Below are positions 6,193 to 13,811 of a stretch of 15,864 nt of DNA, in pieces (position 1 is the stretch's first letter; each line of letters opens with the position of its first letter). The stretch covers positions 1 to 15,864 of the forward strand of contig PKTC01000046.1 in the NCBI GenBank assembly GCA_002869305.1, given 5' to 3'. This DNA is from Marinilabiliales bacterium. GTDB lineage: Bacteria > Bacteroidota > Bacteroidia > Bacteroidales > UBA12077. Made by a program: the position numbers and the translations under genes. The notes under the pieces are model-generated. The model was given only the letters and a program-made list of their open reading frames with translations, was not told the origin of the DNA and did no database searches.

Positions 6193-7842
6193 ATGGAGAA
6201 CACTCCTGTTGCTGGAGGATTAACGGTTAGAATGATTGATGGCAAAGGGAACTTCTTGCCAGAATCAAAAAGAGCTTTACCAACTCCCATGGTAGCTTTT
6301 TATAAAATATTCGGATTAACAAGATTATTTCCAAAATCAAAAAAATTTGCCCGCTATTATTTAGGTCATTTAAACGAAGACAAAATTAATGAGATTGAAA
6401 TATTACCTGGTGCGTTTATGTTTCTGAGAAAAGATACTCTGAATAAAACCGGGAGTCTTGACGAAGCTTATTTTATGTATGGCGAGGATATAGACTTATC
6501 TTACAGAGTTATAAAAGCTGGTTACAAAAACTATTATTACCCCGAAACAACAATCATTCATTATAAGGGAGAAAGTACAAAAAAAGGAAGCTTAAATTAC
6601 GTTTATGTTTTCTATCGAGCTATGATCATATTTGCTCAAAAACATTTTTCCAATAAAAATGCTAAAGCATTTTCTATTCTAATTAATACTGCAATATATT
6701 TTCGTGCATTCTTGGCTGTTTTGTCTCGATTTTTGAAAAATGCTTTTCTTCCAGTACTTGATTTTAGTTTAATTTTTATCACCTACTATTTAATAGAACC
6801 TTTCTGGGAAAATTACAAATTTCATGGAAACGGTCAGTATCCTGAAGAATTCATGAAATATGCAGTACCATCATATATTGCACTCTGGCTAATTGGGATT
6901 TGGTTTAATAATGGATATTCAAAACAAATTAAAATCTTAAACCTATTAAAAGGCATTGGAATTGGAACTTTTATAATTCTTGCAATCTATGCTCTACTGC
7001 CTGAAAGTTTTCGATTCTCTAGAGTCTTAATCATTTCAGGTGCTTTCTTTTCATTTATTTTAAGTTATCTAAATCGATTGATAGTTCATCCAATAAAATT
7101 CTTCCCTCAAAAATTTAAACCTAATCGAAAACTCAGAATTATTATTATTGGATTACAAGAGGAAATAAAGCGGATTGAGGATATTATTGCGGATGCAGAG
7201 TTTAAACCATTAATAATAGGTAAGGTAGCACCAACAGAAGAATTAAAAAAAGATTACCATATAGGAACCGTAAATCAACTCGATGAAATAGTTAAAATAC
7301 ATAAAATAGACGAGCTTGTTTTTTGTGCAAAAGATATCCCTTCAAATCATATTATCTCAACCATGCTTAGTTTATCAAGTTTAAATCTTGATTACAAAAT
7401 TGCTCAACCAGACACTTTATCAATTATTGGAAGTAACTCCATTGAAACAGTTGGGGAATTATATACCATAGAATTCAATTCCATTACCAATACTAAAAAC
7501 ATTAGAAACAAAAGATTTTTTGATATAATCGCTTCATTATTAATCCTCATATTAAGTCCATTATTATTGCTTTTCTTTAAAATACCATTCAAATTAATAA
7601 ACAATTCTGTTCATGTTTTGTTAGGATTTAAAACCTGGATAGGATATAATGTAAAAAGTGAGGTTAATATTGAAAATCTCCCCGTAATAAAAAAGGGAAT
7701 CTTAACTCCACTCGATGCACGATCAAAAAAAGAATTATCAAATTCTTTTGTACAAAACTCGAATTTAGCTTATGCTAAAAACTATATAGTTTGGAACGAT
7801 CTTAAAATACTCCTGAAAGGTTTTAAACAAATTGGTCGTTAA
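6193..7842 (+). CDS. Glycosyltransferase C-terminal fragment with degenerate sugar-transferase-like domain
   Basis: These 549 residues follow the in-frame stop, beginning at the first ATG five codons later; no ribosome binding site or promoter favours this start. The first part completes the GT-A fold: GNFLPESKRALPTP (19-32), then LPGAFMFLRKDTL with the YGEDIDLSYRV motif (96-106) carrying the catalytic-base region. Transmembrane segments lie at about 160-180, 188-203, 226-238, 255-269 and 277-297. Residues 313-430 form a Rossmann-like unit (KLRIIIIGLQ start). RFFDIIASLLILILSPLLLL (441-460) matches the entry helix of polyprenyl-phosphate hexose-1-phosphate transferases. The KFRSM-type catalytic segment of those enzymes is absent, and the chain goes straight to a WNDLKILLKGFK ending. 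A plain 42-base gap leads to the E2 gene, probably the same transcript. Confidence 0.75.
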   Translation: MENTPVAGGLTVRMIDGKGNFLPESKRALPTPMVAFYKIFGLTRLFPKSKKFARYYLGHLNEDKINEIEILPGAFMFLRKDTLNKTGSLDEAYFMYGEDIDLSYRVIKAGYKNYYYPETTIIHYKGESTKKGSLNYVYVFYRAMIIFAQKHFSNKNAKAFSILINTAIYFRAFLAVLSRFLKNAFLPVLDFSLIFITYYLIEPFWENYKFHGNGQYPEEFMKYAVPSYIALWLIGIWFNNGYSKQIKILNLLKGIGIGTFIILAIYALLPESFRFSRVLIISGAFFSFILSYLNRLIVHPIKFFPQKFKPNRKLRIIIIGLQEEIKRIEDIIADAEFKPLIIGKVAPTEELKKDYHIGTVNQLDEIVKIHKIDELVFCAKDIPSNHIISTMLSLSSLNLDYKIAQPDTLSIIGSNSIETVGELYTIEFNSITNTKNIRNKRFFDIIASLLILILSPLLLLFFKIPFKLINNSVHVLLGFKTWIGYNVKSEVNIENLPVIKKGILTPLDARSKKELSNSFVQNSNLAYAKNYIVWNDLKILLKGFKQIGR

Positions 7843-7884
7843 AACCATTATTAATAAAGTTTAAAACAAAGAAAATAAATTACA

Positions 7885-9228
7885 ATGGCTAAAATTGAAA
7901 TACTCTTACCTGCAATGGGTGAAGGAATTATCGAAGCAACTATCACAAAATGGTTAGTAAGTGTTGGCGATAAAGTTGAAGAAGATCAATCGTTGGTTGA
8001 GGTGGCTACTGATAAAGTTGATTCTGAAATCCCTGCTCCTGAGGATGGAGTAATTGAAAAGCTTCTTTTTAGTGAGGATGATATTCCTAAGGTAGGTGAT
8101 ACCATTGCAATTTTAAGTACAAATGGCTCGGATTCAAATGAAACAGTCGAAGTTAAGAAAGAAGAAAAAAAGGAGAGCATATCTGTACAAGAAAAAATTC
8201 CCGGAACAGAATTCTTAGATACAAAAGAAACCGATAATTCTAAAGAAATTTTATCAAGCTCAAAAACTCCAGGTGGAAAATTCCTATCACCACTAGTTAG
8301 AAATATTGCTCAAAAAGAAAATGTTTCTTTAGAAGAACTAGATAAACTAAATGGAAGTGGAAATACTGGAAGAATAACCAAAAGTGACATAGTAAACTAC
8401 ATTAATACAAGGACCAGCTCGGGAGTTGACCCTGCAGCATTGTCTCAAGAACCAGAAAAACAAACTACTCCAAAATTACCAAAACCAGAAATAAATAAAG
8501 AAGCAATTTATTCAGGTGGAGAATATGAAATAGTTGAAATGGACCGTATGCGTAAATTAATTGCAGAACACATGGTTCAGTCTAAACAAACATCTCCACA
8601 TGTTACATCTTTTATTGAAACTGATGTTACAAACATGGTAAACTGGAGAAATAAAAACAAAGATCGAATTCTTGATAAAGAAGGCATCAAACTTACTTTT
8701 ACTCCTATTTTTATTGAAGCTACAGTAAAAGCCTTAAAAGATTTTCCAATGATAAATGTTTCTGTAGATGAAAATAAAATAATCAAAAAGAAAAATATTA
8801 ATGTTGGTTTAGCAGCTGCTCTTCCTTCAGGTAATTTAATTGTTCCAGTAATTAAAAATGCTGATCGACTGAATTTGATAGGTTTGGCTGCTGGAGTAAA
8901 TGATCTTGCCACAAGAGCACGTGATAATAAATTAAAACCTGATGAAATCCAGGGAGGAACGTTTACCATTACCAACTTTGGGACATTTGGAAATACAACA
9001 GGAACTCCAATCATCAATCAACCACAAGTTGCAATCTTAGGTGTTGGAGCTATTGAAAAGAAACCAGCAGTAATTGAAACTCCAACGGGAGATGCTATTG
9101 CTATACGATATAAAATGATCTTATCTCTTGCATATGATCACCGAGTTGTTGATGGCGCATTAGGAGGTATGTTCTTAAAACGAATATCAGATTATTTGGA
9201 AGATTTTGATATAAAAAGAAACATATAA
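7885..9228 (+). CDS. Dihydrolipoamide acyltransferase, E2 of a 2-oxo acid dehydrogenase complex
   Basis: E2 forms the core of pyruvate, branched-chain or other 2-oxo acid dehydrogenase complexes. It transfers the acyl group from its lipoyl arm to CoA in the cytoplasm. The 447 residues show one lipoyl domain (1-77), with the lipoylated K44 in ATDKVDSEIP. A charged/serine linker (about 82-130) follows, then a peripheral-subunit (E1/E3) binding domain at 133-171 (LSPLVRNIAQKENVSLEEL, GRITKSDI). A second linker leads to the catalytic domain from about 215, ending with the active-site YDHRVVDG (H419, D423). All key residues are present. VEMDRMRKLIAEHMVQSK and the single lipoyl domain resemble branched-chain/pyruvate E2s of Bacteroidota. 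No E1 or E3 gene is adjacent, so the substrate stays open. It lies downstream of the glycosyltransferase without a terminator between and is closed by a strong one. Confidence 0.93.
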   Translation: MAKIEILLPAMGEGIIEATITKWLVSVGDKVEEDQSLVEVATDKVDSEIPAPEDGVIEKLLFSEDDIPKVGDTIAILSTNGSDSNETVEVKKEEKKESISVQEKIPGTEFLDTKETDNSKEILSSSKTPGGKFLSPLVRNIAQKENVSLEELDKLNGSGNTGRITKSDIVNYINTRTSSGVDPAALSQEPEKQTTPKLPKPEINKEAIYSGGEYEIVEMDRMRKLIAEHMVQSKQTSPHVTSFIETDVTNMVNWRNKNKDRILDKEGIKLTFTPIFIEATVKALKDFPMINVSVDENKIIKKKNINVGLAAALPSGNLIVPVIKNADRLNLIGLAAGVNDLATRARDNKLKPDEIQGGTFTITNFGTFGNTTGTPIINQPQVAILGVGAIEKKPAVIETPTGDAIAIRYKMILSLAYDHRVVDGALGGMFLKRISDYLEDFDIKRNI

Positions 9229-9236
9229 TATGCACT

Positions 9237-9271
9237 AAAAACACCAGTAACAAACTGGTGTTTTGTTTTTT
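9237..9271 (+). terminator. Intrinsic terminator of the E2 gene
   Basis: The perfect eight-base stem ACACCAGT (9241-9248) / ACTGGTGT (9254-9261) has a five-base loop AACAA. It is extended by A-T pairs and followed by TTTTGTTTTTT. It starts nine bases after the E2 stop and isolates the following TPR-PD40 genes. Confidence 0.88.
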
Positions 9272-9301
9272 AAATAGTTCGGGTTTTCTTAGAAATTTTA
9301 T

Positions 9302-9309
9302 TACATTTG
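9302..9309 (+). promoter_or_regulatory. Probable -7 promoter element of the first TPR-PD40 gene
   Basis: TACATTTG matches TAnnTTTG exactly and is 27 bases before the ATG at 9337. No good TTG at -33 is seen (TTC is the nearest). A TTG start at 9307 would lie inside this box, which also argues for the ATG at 9337. Confidence 0.45.
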
Positions 9310-9336
9310 TTTATACGTGTAATAATCAAAACCACT

Positions 9337-10674
9337 ATGAAACGATTTTTAATTGCCCTTATAGGTATATTAATTTTTTCCTCATTTGCTCAATCTCAAA
9401 CAAAAAAAGATTTAAAACGAGCTTATATTAATGGGGAATTTTCTCTCATTTACGAAGAATATCGAGAAGCCTTACCATACTTTCTTGAATTATATGATGC
9501 AGGAAGAAGAGACGCCAATATAAAACATCGAATCGGACTTTGCTATCTGCATATTCCGAATCAAAAAGACAATGCGATACTTTACCTTGAAGAGGCAACC
9601 GCTAATGTATCGGTTGATTACAGTGTTGGTAATTATAACGAAAGAGTAGCTCCTATAGAAACATATTTATATTTAGGAATAGCATACCGAGTAAGTAACA
9701 GATTGCAAGATGCAATCATGACATTTAAAAAATATAAGGAATTACTTGATCCGAACGATGAACAACAAAATAGAGTTGTTAATGCTGAAATTACTGCTTG
9801 TGAAAATGCATTGGAATTATCAAGAATACCTACAAGTATTATAGAATCAAACTTGGGGAAGAATATTAATTCTAGCTTCAACAATGTTAATCCATTGGTT
9901 TCAGAAGATGAAGAAACCATAGTTTTTGTAAGTGAACTAAGATTCTACGATGGAGTATTCGCCTCCAAGAAGCGTGATGGATATTGGCTGCCTGCCAGGA
10001 ACATTTCTCTTGATTTTCAATCCGACAACCCAATAAAACCAGTATACTTAACAAAAGACGGCAACTCTTTATATCTTTCACGAAATGACAATGATGATTT
10101 TAATATTTACATTAGCAGGTATAATAACGGTATATGGAGCGAACCCGAAAAATTAAACAACAATATAAATACAAATGCTGCTGAAATTCATGCATGTGTA
10201 TCTGATGATGGATTAACTTTATACTTTGTAAGCAATATGGAGGGCGGTGTTGGAGGTTTTGATATTTATAAATCGAGGAGAAACAAAGAAGGAGATTGGG
10301 GTCCTGCTGAAAACCTTGGTCCTATAATAAATACAGTGTTTGATGAAACTACTCCTTTCATAACTGAAAGTGGAAAGACACTTTATTTTTCATCTCAAGG
10401 TCACTTTAACATAGGTGGTTTTGATATTTTTACTTCAAAAAAATCAGGAGATAGTTGGACTAAACCTGAAAATATTGGCTTACCTTTTAATACAACAGAT
10501 GATGATGTATTCTTTTTCCCACTTCATAATGGAGATATTGCCTACTATTCCAAGTATAAAGAAACCGGTTATGGAGACAATGACATTTATCGCATACAAA
10601 TATTTGAAAGAGAAAGTATTCCTTTAGATGAGGAAGAGGTAGAATTATCTCAGGATAGTCAATCCGAAAATTAA
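9337..10674 (+). CDS. Exported TPR-PD40 protein, first of three paralogues
   Basis: This 445-residue protein is made for the periplasm or envelope. The frame is open from 9307, but the ATG at 9337 gives a proper signal peptide (MKRFLIALIGILIFSSFAQS, cleavage near 18-20). Residues 30-165 form a TPR-like helical region: YEEYREALPYFLELYDAG, then HRIGLCYLHIPNQKDNAILYLEEA and YLYLGIAYRVSNRLQDAIMTFKKYKELL. From about 185 come PD40 (TolB-like propeller) blades; the clearest are LTLYFVSNMEGGVGGFDIYKS (293-313) and KTLYFSSQGHFNIGGFDIFTS (347-367). It ends with an acidic tail, with no OmpA or other anchor domain. The plan resembles PorE-type proteins of the type IX secretion/gliding machinery but lacks their CRD and OmpA parts. 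The function is unknown; propellers and TPRs suggest a binding or scaffold role in the envelope. Confidence 0.85.
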   Translation: MKRFLIALIGILIFSSFAQSQTKKDLKRAYINGEFSLIYEEYREALPYFLELYDAGRRDANIKHRIGLCYLHIPNQKDNAILYLEEATANVSVDYSVGNYNERVAPIETYLYLGIAYRVSNRLQDAIMTFKKYKELLDPNDEQQNRVVNAEITACENALELSRIPTSIIESNLGKNINSSFNNVNPLVSEDEETIVFVSELRFYDGVFASKKRDGYWLPARNISLDFQSDNPIKPVYLTKDGNSLYLSRNDNDDFNIYISRYNNGIWSEPEKLNNNINTNAAEIHACVSDDGLTLYFVSNMEGGVGGFDIYKSRRNKEGDWGPAENLGPIINTVFDETTPFITESGKTLYFSSQGHFNIGGFDIFTSKKSGDSWTKPENIGLPFNTTDDDVFFFPLHNGDIAYYSKYKETGYGDNDIYRIQIFERESIPLDEEEVELSQDSQSEN

Positions 10675-10692
10675 TCTATACTTTTTAAAGCT

Positions 10693-10726
10693 TTGTCACA
10701 TATTTAATTAAGCTTAAATAATTTTG
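10693..10726 (+). promoter_or_regulatory. Possible promoter of the second TPR-PD40 gene
   Basis: TAATTTTG at 10719-10726 matches TAnnTTTG exactly, and a TTG stands 23 bases upstream (10693-10695), slightly wider than the usual 19-21. It would give a leader of about 68 bases. A second, poorer box (TAATTTCG, 10771-10778) lies nearer the start. Confidence 0.35.
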
Positions 10727-10800
10727 CTAAAGTTTATAAGGCTATACGCGAAATTTTCATTAATTTTATCTAATTTCGTGTGTTTGAAAATAAGGACTTT

Positions 10801-12468
10801 ATGAAAAGAATAATTATACTCACATTTCTGAGCATTTTTTTTATATCTCAAATAAACTCACAAGAATATTATGAGCTAGAGGAATTGTTTCTGGATGCTG
10901 ATTCGTGGTTTTTTTACGAAGATTACCAGGAAGCTTTACCCCTATTTTTGAGAGTTCTAGAAGCTGATTCCTTAAATTACAATGTGATGTATAAAATTGG
11001 CTTTTGTTATTTACATATACCAGGTCAAAAAGAAAAATCAATTCCTTACTTAGAAAATGCAATTAAGAGAACTACTTTTAATTATAAGAATAATAGCTAT
11101 ACCGAAAAATTAGCACCCGTTGATGCTTTGTTTTATTTAGGTAATGCATACCTGGTTAATAACCAAATCAATGAGGCTATTGATGCCTATTCTGGATTTC
11201 AAAATAAGATTACACGCACTCAAAAAGTTGCTAATAAAGATATTTACGACACAGATTATATTCAACGTCAATTCGATGCTTGCCGCAATGCTATTCAGTT
11301 TCAGTACGAACCTATAAGTTTTATTGCAAGAAACGTTGGAAGCAAAATTAACACCCGATTCAATGAATTTAATGCGGTTATTTCTGGAGATGGGTCTACT
11401 CTGGTTTTTACAGCATCTCTGCAATTTTATGATGCAATTTTTTATGCAAAGAAAGATAGCCTTGGAAAGTGGAATTATCCGATAAATATTATGGGACAAC
11501 TGGGCATTGACGATAATAGCGCATCCACAGGCTTATCATATCATGGTGATGAACTATATATTTATAGGGATGACAATTTCGATGGAAATATATATGTAAG
11601 CTATTTGAAAAATGGGTTTTGGACTCGTGTTAAGAAATTAGGAGAAAATATTAATACTAAATTCTGGGAATCACATGCATCACTTTCTCCGGATAATAAT
11701 CAACTTTATTTTGTAAGTAATCGTGAAAATGGTTATGGCGATTTAGATATTTATATGTCTGAAAGGGAAACGGATACAACCTGGAGTGAAGCAGTAAACC
11801 TTGGAGGTTTAATCAATACCCGATGGAACGAAAACACCCCATTTCTTACTCCCGATGGAAAACGTCTTTTCTTCAGTTCTGAAGGCCATCAAGGCATGGG
11901 TGGTTACGATATGTATTATTCAGAAAAAAATGAAAATGGAGAATGGTCAGATCCTATTAATATTGGTTATCCAATCAATACAACCGATGATGACATTTTC
12001 TTTGTTCCTTTTGAACGCGGAAGTTTTGCATATTCTTCGCAGTTTTCACAGCAAGGTTACGGAGGTCAGGATATTTATCATTACCAACTATTTAATATAC
12101 CAGAATATGATAATATATTAGTTGAAGGTGTTTTATCATTAGATAATAAACAGGATAGAAATAAAGAAGATTTTAGAATTAATATTGTAGACAAAAACAA
12201 ACAAGACACGATAGCTATCTTACAACCTGATGAAAATGTAACATATCAATATCAAACACCATTAGGAATAAATCATCTCGTTTATGAGAGCGCTTTAGAT
12301 GACGATGAAAATCAATTTTTTATATCAACTAAGTATGATATAAAAGAAATTTTTAACCTAGCTTCTGATGACTCTGACCTACTAGCAATAAAAGATACAG
12401 TTCCTCAAATAATCCTGGATACAAACCTTTATAAAACAGATCAGGAGAACATTAAGATTAAATTATAA
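10801..12468 (+). CDS. Exported TPR-PD40 protein, second paralogue, ended by an in-frame TAA
   Basis: The ATG at 10801 (frame open from a GTG at 10780) starts a signal peptide, MKRIIILTFLSIFFISQINS, with 555 residues in all. Residues 25-165 are the TPR-like region, with FYEDYQEALPLFLRVLEA and CYLHIPGQKEKSIPYLENA at the same positions as in both sister genes. PD40 blades follow: NQLYFVSNRENGYGDLDIYMS (300-320), KRLFFSSEGHQGMGGYDMYYS (354-374), and a last blade through 428. After the propeller comes a small beta domain (about 437-495, VEGVLSLDN...RINIVDKNKQDT), like the carboxypeptidase-regulatory-like domain of PorE-type proteins. A segment ending IKIKL is the first seven columns of a repeat that continues after the stop. 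The TAA at 12466 thus cuts a longer protein; the truncated product would be a soluble exported protein without its membrane anchor. Confidence 0.82.
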   Translation: MKRIIILTFLSIFFISQINSQEYYELEELFLDADSWFFYEDYQEALPLFLRVLEADSLNYNVMYKIGFCYLHIPGQKEKSIPYLENAIKRTTFNYKNNSYTEKLAPVDALFYLGNAYLVNNQINEAIDAYSGFQNKITRTQKVANKDIYDTDYIQRQFDACRNAIQFQYEPISFIARNVGSKINTRFNEFNAVISGDGSTLVFTASLQFYDAIFYAKKDSLGKWNYPINIMGQLGIDDNSASTGLSYHGDELYIYRDDNFDGNIYVSYLKNGFWTRVKKLGENINTKFWESHASLSPDNNQLYFVSNRENGYGDLDIYMSERETDTTWSEAVNLGGLINTRWNENTPFLTPDGKRLFFSSEGHQGMGGYDMYYSEKNENGEWSDPINIGYPINTTDDDIFFVPFERGSFAYSSQFSQQGYGGQDIYHYQLFNIPEYDNILVEGVLSLDNKQDRNKEDFRINIVDKNKQDTIAILQPDENVTYQYQTPLGINHLVYESALDDDENQFFISTKYDIKEIFNLASDDSDLLAIKDTVPQIILDTNLYKTDQENIKIKL

Positions 12469-12663
12469 TTGCAAAAAGGAAACAGGTTAATTGTAAGCAC
12501 ATTTTACAAGGATCAATTAATCAATACGGAAGAATTTGATATCAAAAAAGAAGACTTTATCTATGAATACCAGCCATTAATTGGTGAAAGCAAAATCAGA
12601 TTCAAACTTATTGATAAAAACAATAATATTAAAAGTGAAGAAGTAACCGTTTCATATTTACCT
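12445..12663 (+). repeat. First copy of a 73-codon protein repeat, containing the TAA stop
   Basis: The translation of these 219 bases aligns without gaps to 12727-12945. By eye about 37 of 73 columns are identical, including DQLINTE, KKE and EEV. The TAA at 12466-12468 occupies column 8, where the second copy has TCT (Ser) in KIKLSVERG. Confidence 0.85.
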
Positions 12664-13734
12664 AAGGATACCGAGGCAGAACTTAGTATCGCAGATAAAA
12701 TCGTTAGTCTAGGTGCAAATGGTGATAAAGTTGTTAAAATTAAACTATCTGTTGAAAGAGGATCTAAGTTATTTGTTAAAACTTATGTAGATGATCAACT
12801 GATTAATACAGAAACATTCGACGTTAAAAAAGAAAGCTTCGTTTATGAGTTTGAACCAAAAGCTGATAAATCTAAGCTCAACTTTACATTAGTTGATAAG
12901 CACAAAAATGTTAAGAATGAAGAAGTTATTATATCTCATAAACCCATTAGTAAAGAGCTTGCAGGCGTAATAATTGAGGTTAATAAATTTAATACAGAGG
13001 GTTTTAAAGGCTTGACTTCAAATAAAGACATTATATCTTCAATTTCAGCAGACGAATTAATTACTCTTATATATGCTAAAGCTGCCGCTTTAGGATTATC
13101 TAAAGAACAAACAGAGGCTTTAATTATTGCCTTAGCAATTAATTCTAGTGAACCTATGCCTGAGTTCATTAATAGTTTACTGAATATTGCCAGTGGAGAT
13201 CTCCATTTTGTTTTAGATTCAGTTAAGACAAATAATATCGAATTTACAGACAAACTAGCTCTTATTCAACATTTAGAAATTAAAGCTAATTCTAAAAATT
13301 ACAACCACAGGGATATTCTTATTCTGCTTGAGAATTATTTAAAACAATCTGATGAATCAGTAACGAATTTGCTTGCCAGTTTAAATGGCATATTATCAGT
13401 TGATATTGCAAATATTCTTGCCAATATGAATACATCTGCTTTAGATATCGTTTCAATTGATGACTTGAAAAAACAACTTGAAAATTCGGGAATATATACT
13501 GCTGAAGAATTACAGCATATATATGCCTTAATCGAAGGATTAATTATTTCTTCAAAAGCATCACAGCAAGAGCAAACAGTCATATCGAAAGAATCTATTA
13601 CTCTGAAAGACAGCGAAGAAGGCAAAAATACCTGGTTAATAATTATAGCTGCTTTAAGTGGATTACTTTTAGGAATAATTATTATTTATTTCAATCGTAG
13701 ACAGAATAATAGAAACAAAAAAAATCAGTTATAA
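12469..13734 (+). CDS. C-terminal continuation of the second TPR-PD40 protein, membrane-anchored
   Basis: This open frame begins directly after the TAA, in the same frame, with TTG and no ribosome binding site, so it is the severed second half rather than a separate gene. Its 421 codons encode most of repeat 1, a linker, and repeat 2 (about 87-159); both repeats are Ig-like beta units. A helical region (about 190-360) follows with SADELITLIYAKAAALGLSK and other amphipathic helices. Then come a charged linker, a single transmembrane helix (about 389-408, WLIIIAALSGLLLGIIIIYF) and a basic tail (RRQNNRNKKNQL). In the joined protein the signal peptide exports the N-terminus, and this helix, with its positive tail inside, anchors the protein in the inner membrane facing the periplasm. 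Translated alone it has no signal peptide. Function is unknown. Confidence 0.7.
   Translation: MQKGNRLIVSTFYKDQLINTEEFDIKKEDFIYEYQPLIGESKIRFKLIDKNNNIKSEEVTVSYLPKDTEAELSIADKIVSLGANGDKVVKIKLSVERGSKLFVKTYVDDQLINTETFDVKKESFVYEFEPKADKSKLNFTLVDKHKNVKNEEVIISHKPISKELAGVIIEVNKFNTEGFKGLTSNKDIISSISADELITLIYAKAAALGLSKEQTEALIIALAINSSEPMPEFINSLLNIASGDLHFVLDSVKTNNIEFTDKLALIQHLEIKANSKNYNHRDILILLENYLKQSDESVTNLLASLNGILSVDIANILANMNTSALDIVSIDDLKKQLENSGIYTAEELQHIYALIEGLIISSKASQQEQTVISKESITLKDSEEGKNTWLIIIAALSGLLLGIIIIYFNRRQNNRNKKNQL
12727..12945 (+). repeat. Second copy of the 73-codon protein repeat, intact
   Basis: Ungapped partner of 12445-12663, with a period of 282 bases (94 codons). The translation contains KIKLSVERGSKLFVKTYVD, QLINTETFDVKKESFVYEFE and VDKHKNVKNEEVIISHKP. 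It shows what the broken first copy should look like. Confidence 0.85.
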
Positions 13735-13775
13735 TTAAGATTTAAAATTGGCATTTTTTATTAATTGTAAGTAAA

Positions 13776-13804
13776 TTGTGATCCAAAATCATCTAATACC
13801 TTTA
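13776..13804 (+). promoter_or_regulatory. Possible promoter of the third TPR-PD40 gene
   Basis: A TTG at 13776-13778 is followed after 18 bases by TACCTTTA (13797-13804), one mismatch from TAnnTTTG. The site is only seven bases from the ATG, so the transcript would be almost leaderless. This makes the call weak; read-through from the preceding gene is an alternative. Confidence 0.25.
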
Positions 13805-13811
13805 TCATCTT

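Larger units (their letters stand above)
5881..7842 (+). pseudogene. Family 2 glycosyltransferase with membrane C-terminus, interrupted by one in-frame TAA
   Basis: The whole frame is 653 codons with a single interruption, TAA at 6175-6177 (codon 99). Both sides are in the same frame and the protein reads on without loss: EEDCF, stop, KCIHFMENTPVAGG. Related glycosyltransferases carry a helix here, with Gln or Glu plausible at the stop position, so one base change (CAA or GAA to TAA) explains it. Domain order: GT-A catalytic domain (about 1-250), several transmembrane helices (about 265-400), a Rossmann-like domain (about 417-535), and a last transmembrane helix with a short tail. The last two parts resemble the CoA-binding-like domain and the N- and C-terminal ends of WcaJ/WbaP polyprenyl-phosphate sugar transferases. 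It would act at the inner membrane in surface-polysaccharide synthesis. Whether it is dead, read through, or a sequencing error cannot be told here. Confidence 0.7.

Noticed and set aside
5881..7842. Frameshift as the cause of the split glycosyltransferase
   Set aside because: The start of the downstream open frame (6193) is exactly 312 bases (104 codons) from the upstream start, so the two parts share one frame. Only a nonsense codon separates them.
8577..9017. 146-codon minus-strand open frame
   Set aside because: It lies wholly within the catalytic domain of the E2 gene, which has clear family motifs on the plus strand. It is a shadow frame.
11137..11499. 120-codon minus-strand open frame
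   Set aside because: It overlaps the TPR-PD40 coding region of the second paralogue and shows no family pattern. It is a shadow frame.
12469..13734. Independent gene starting with TTG immediately after the stop
   Set aside because: There is no ribosome binding site or signal peptide, and the first residues are the middle of a repeat whose beginning lies before the stop.
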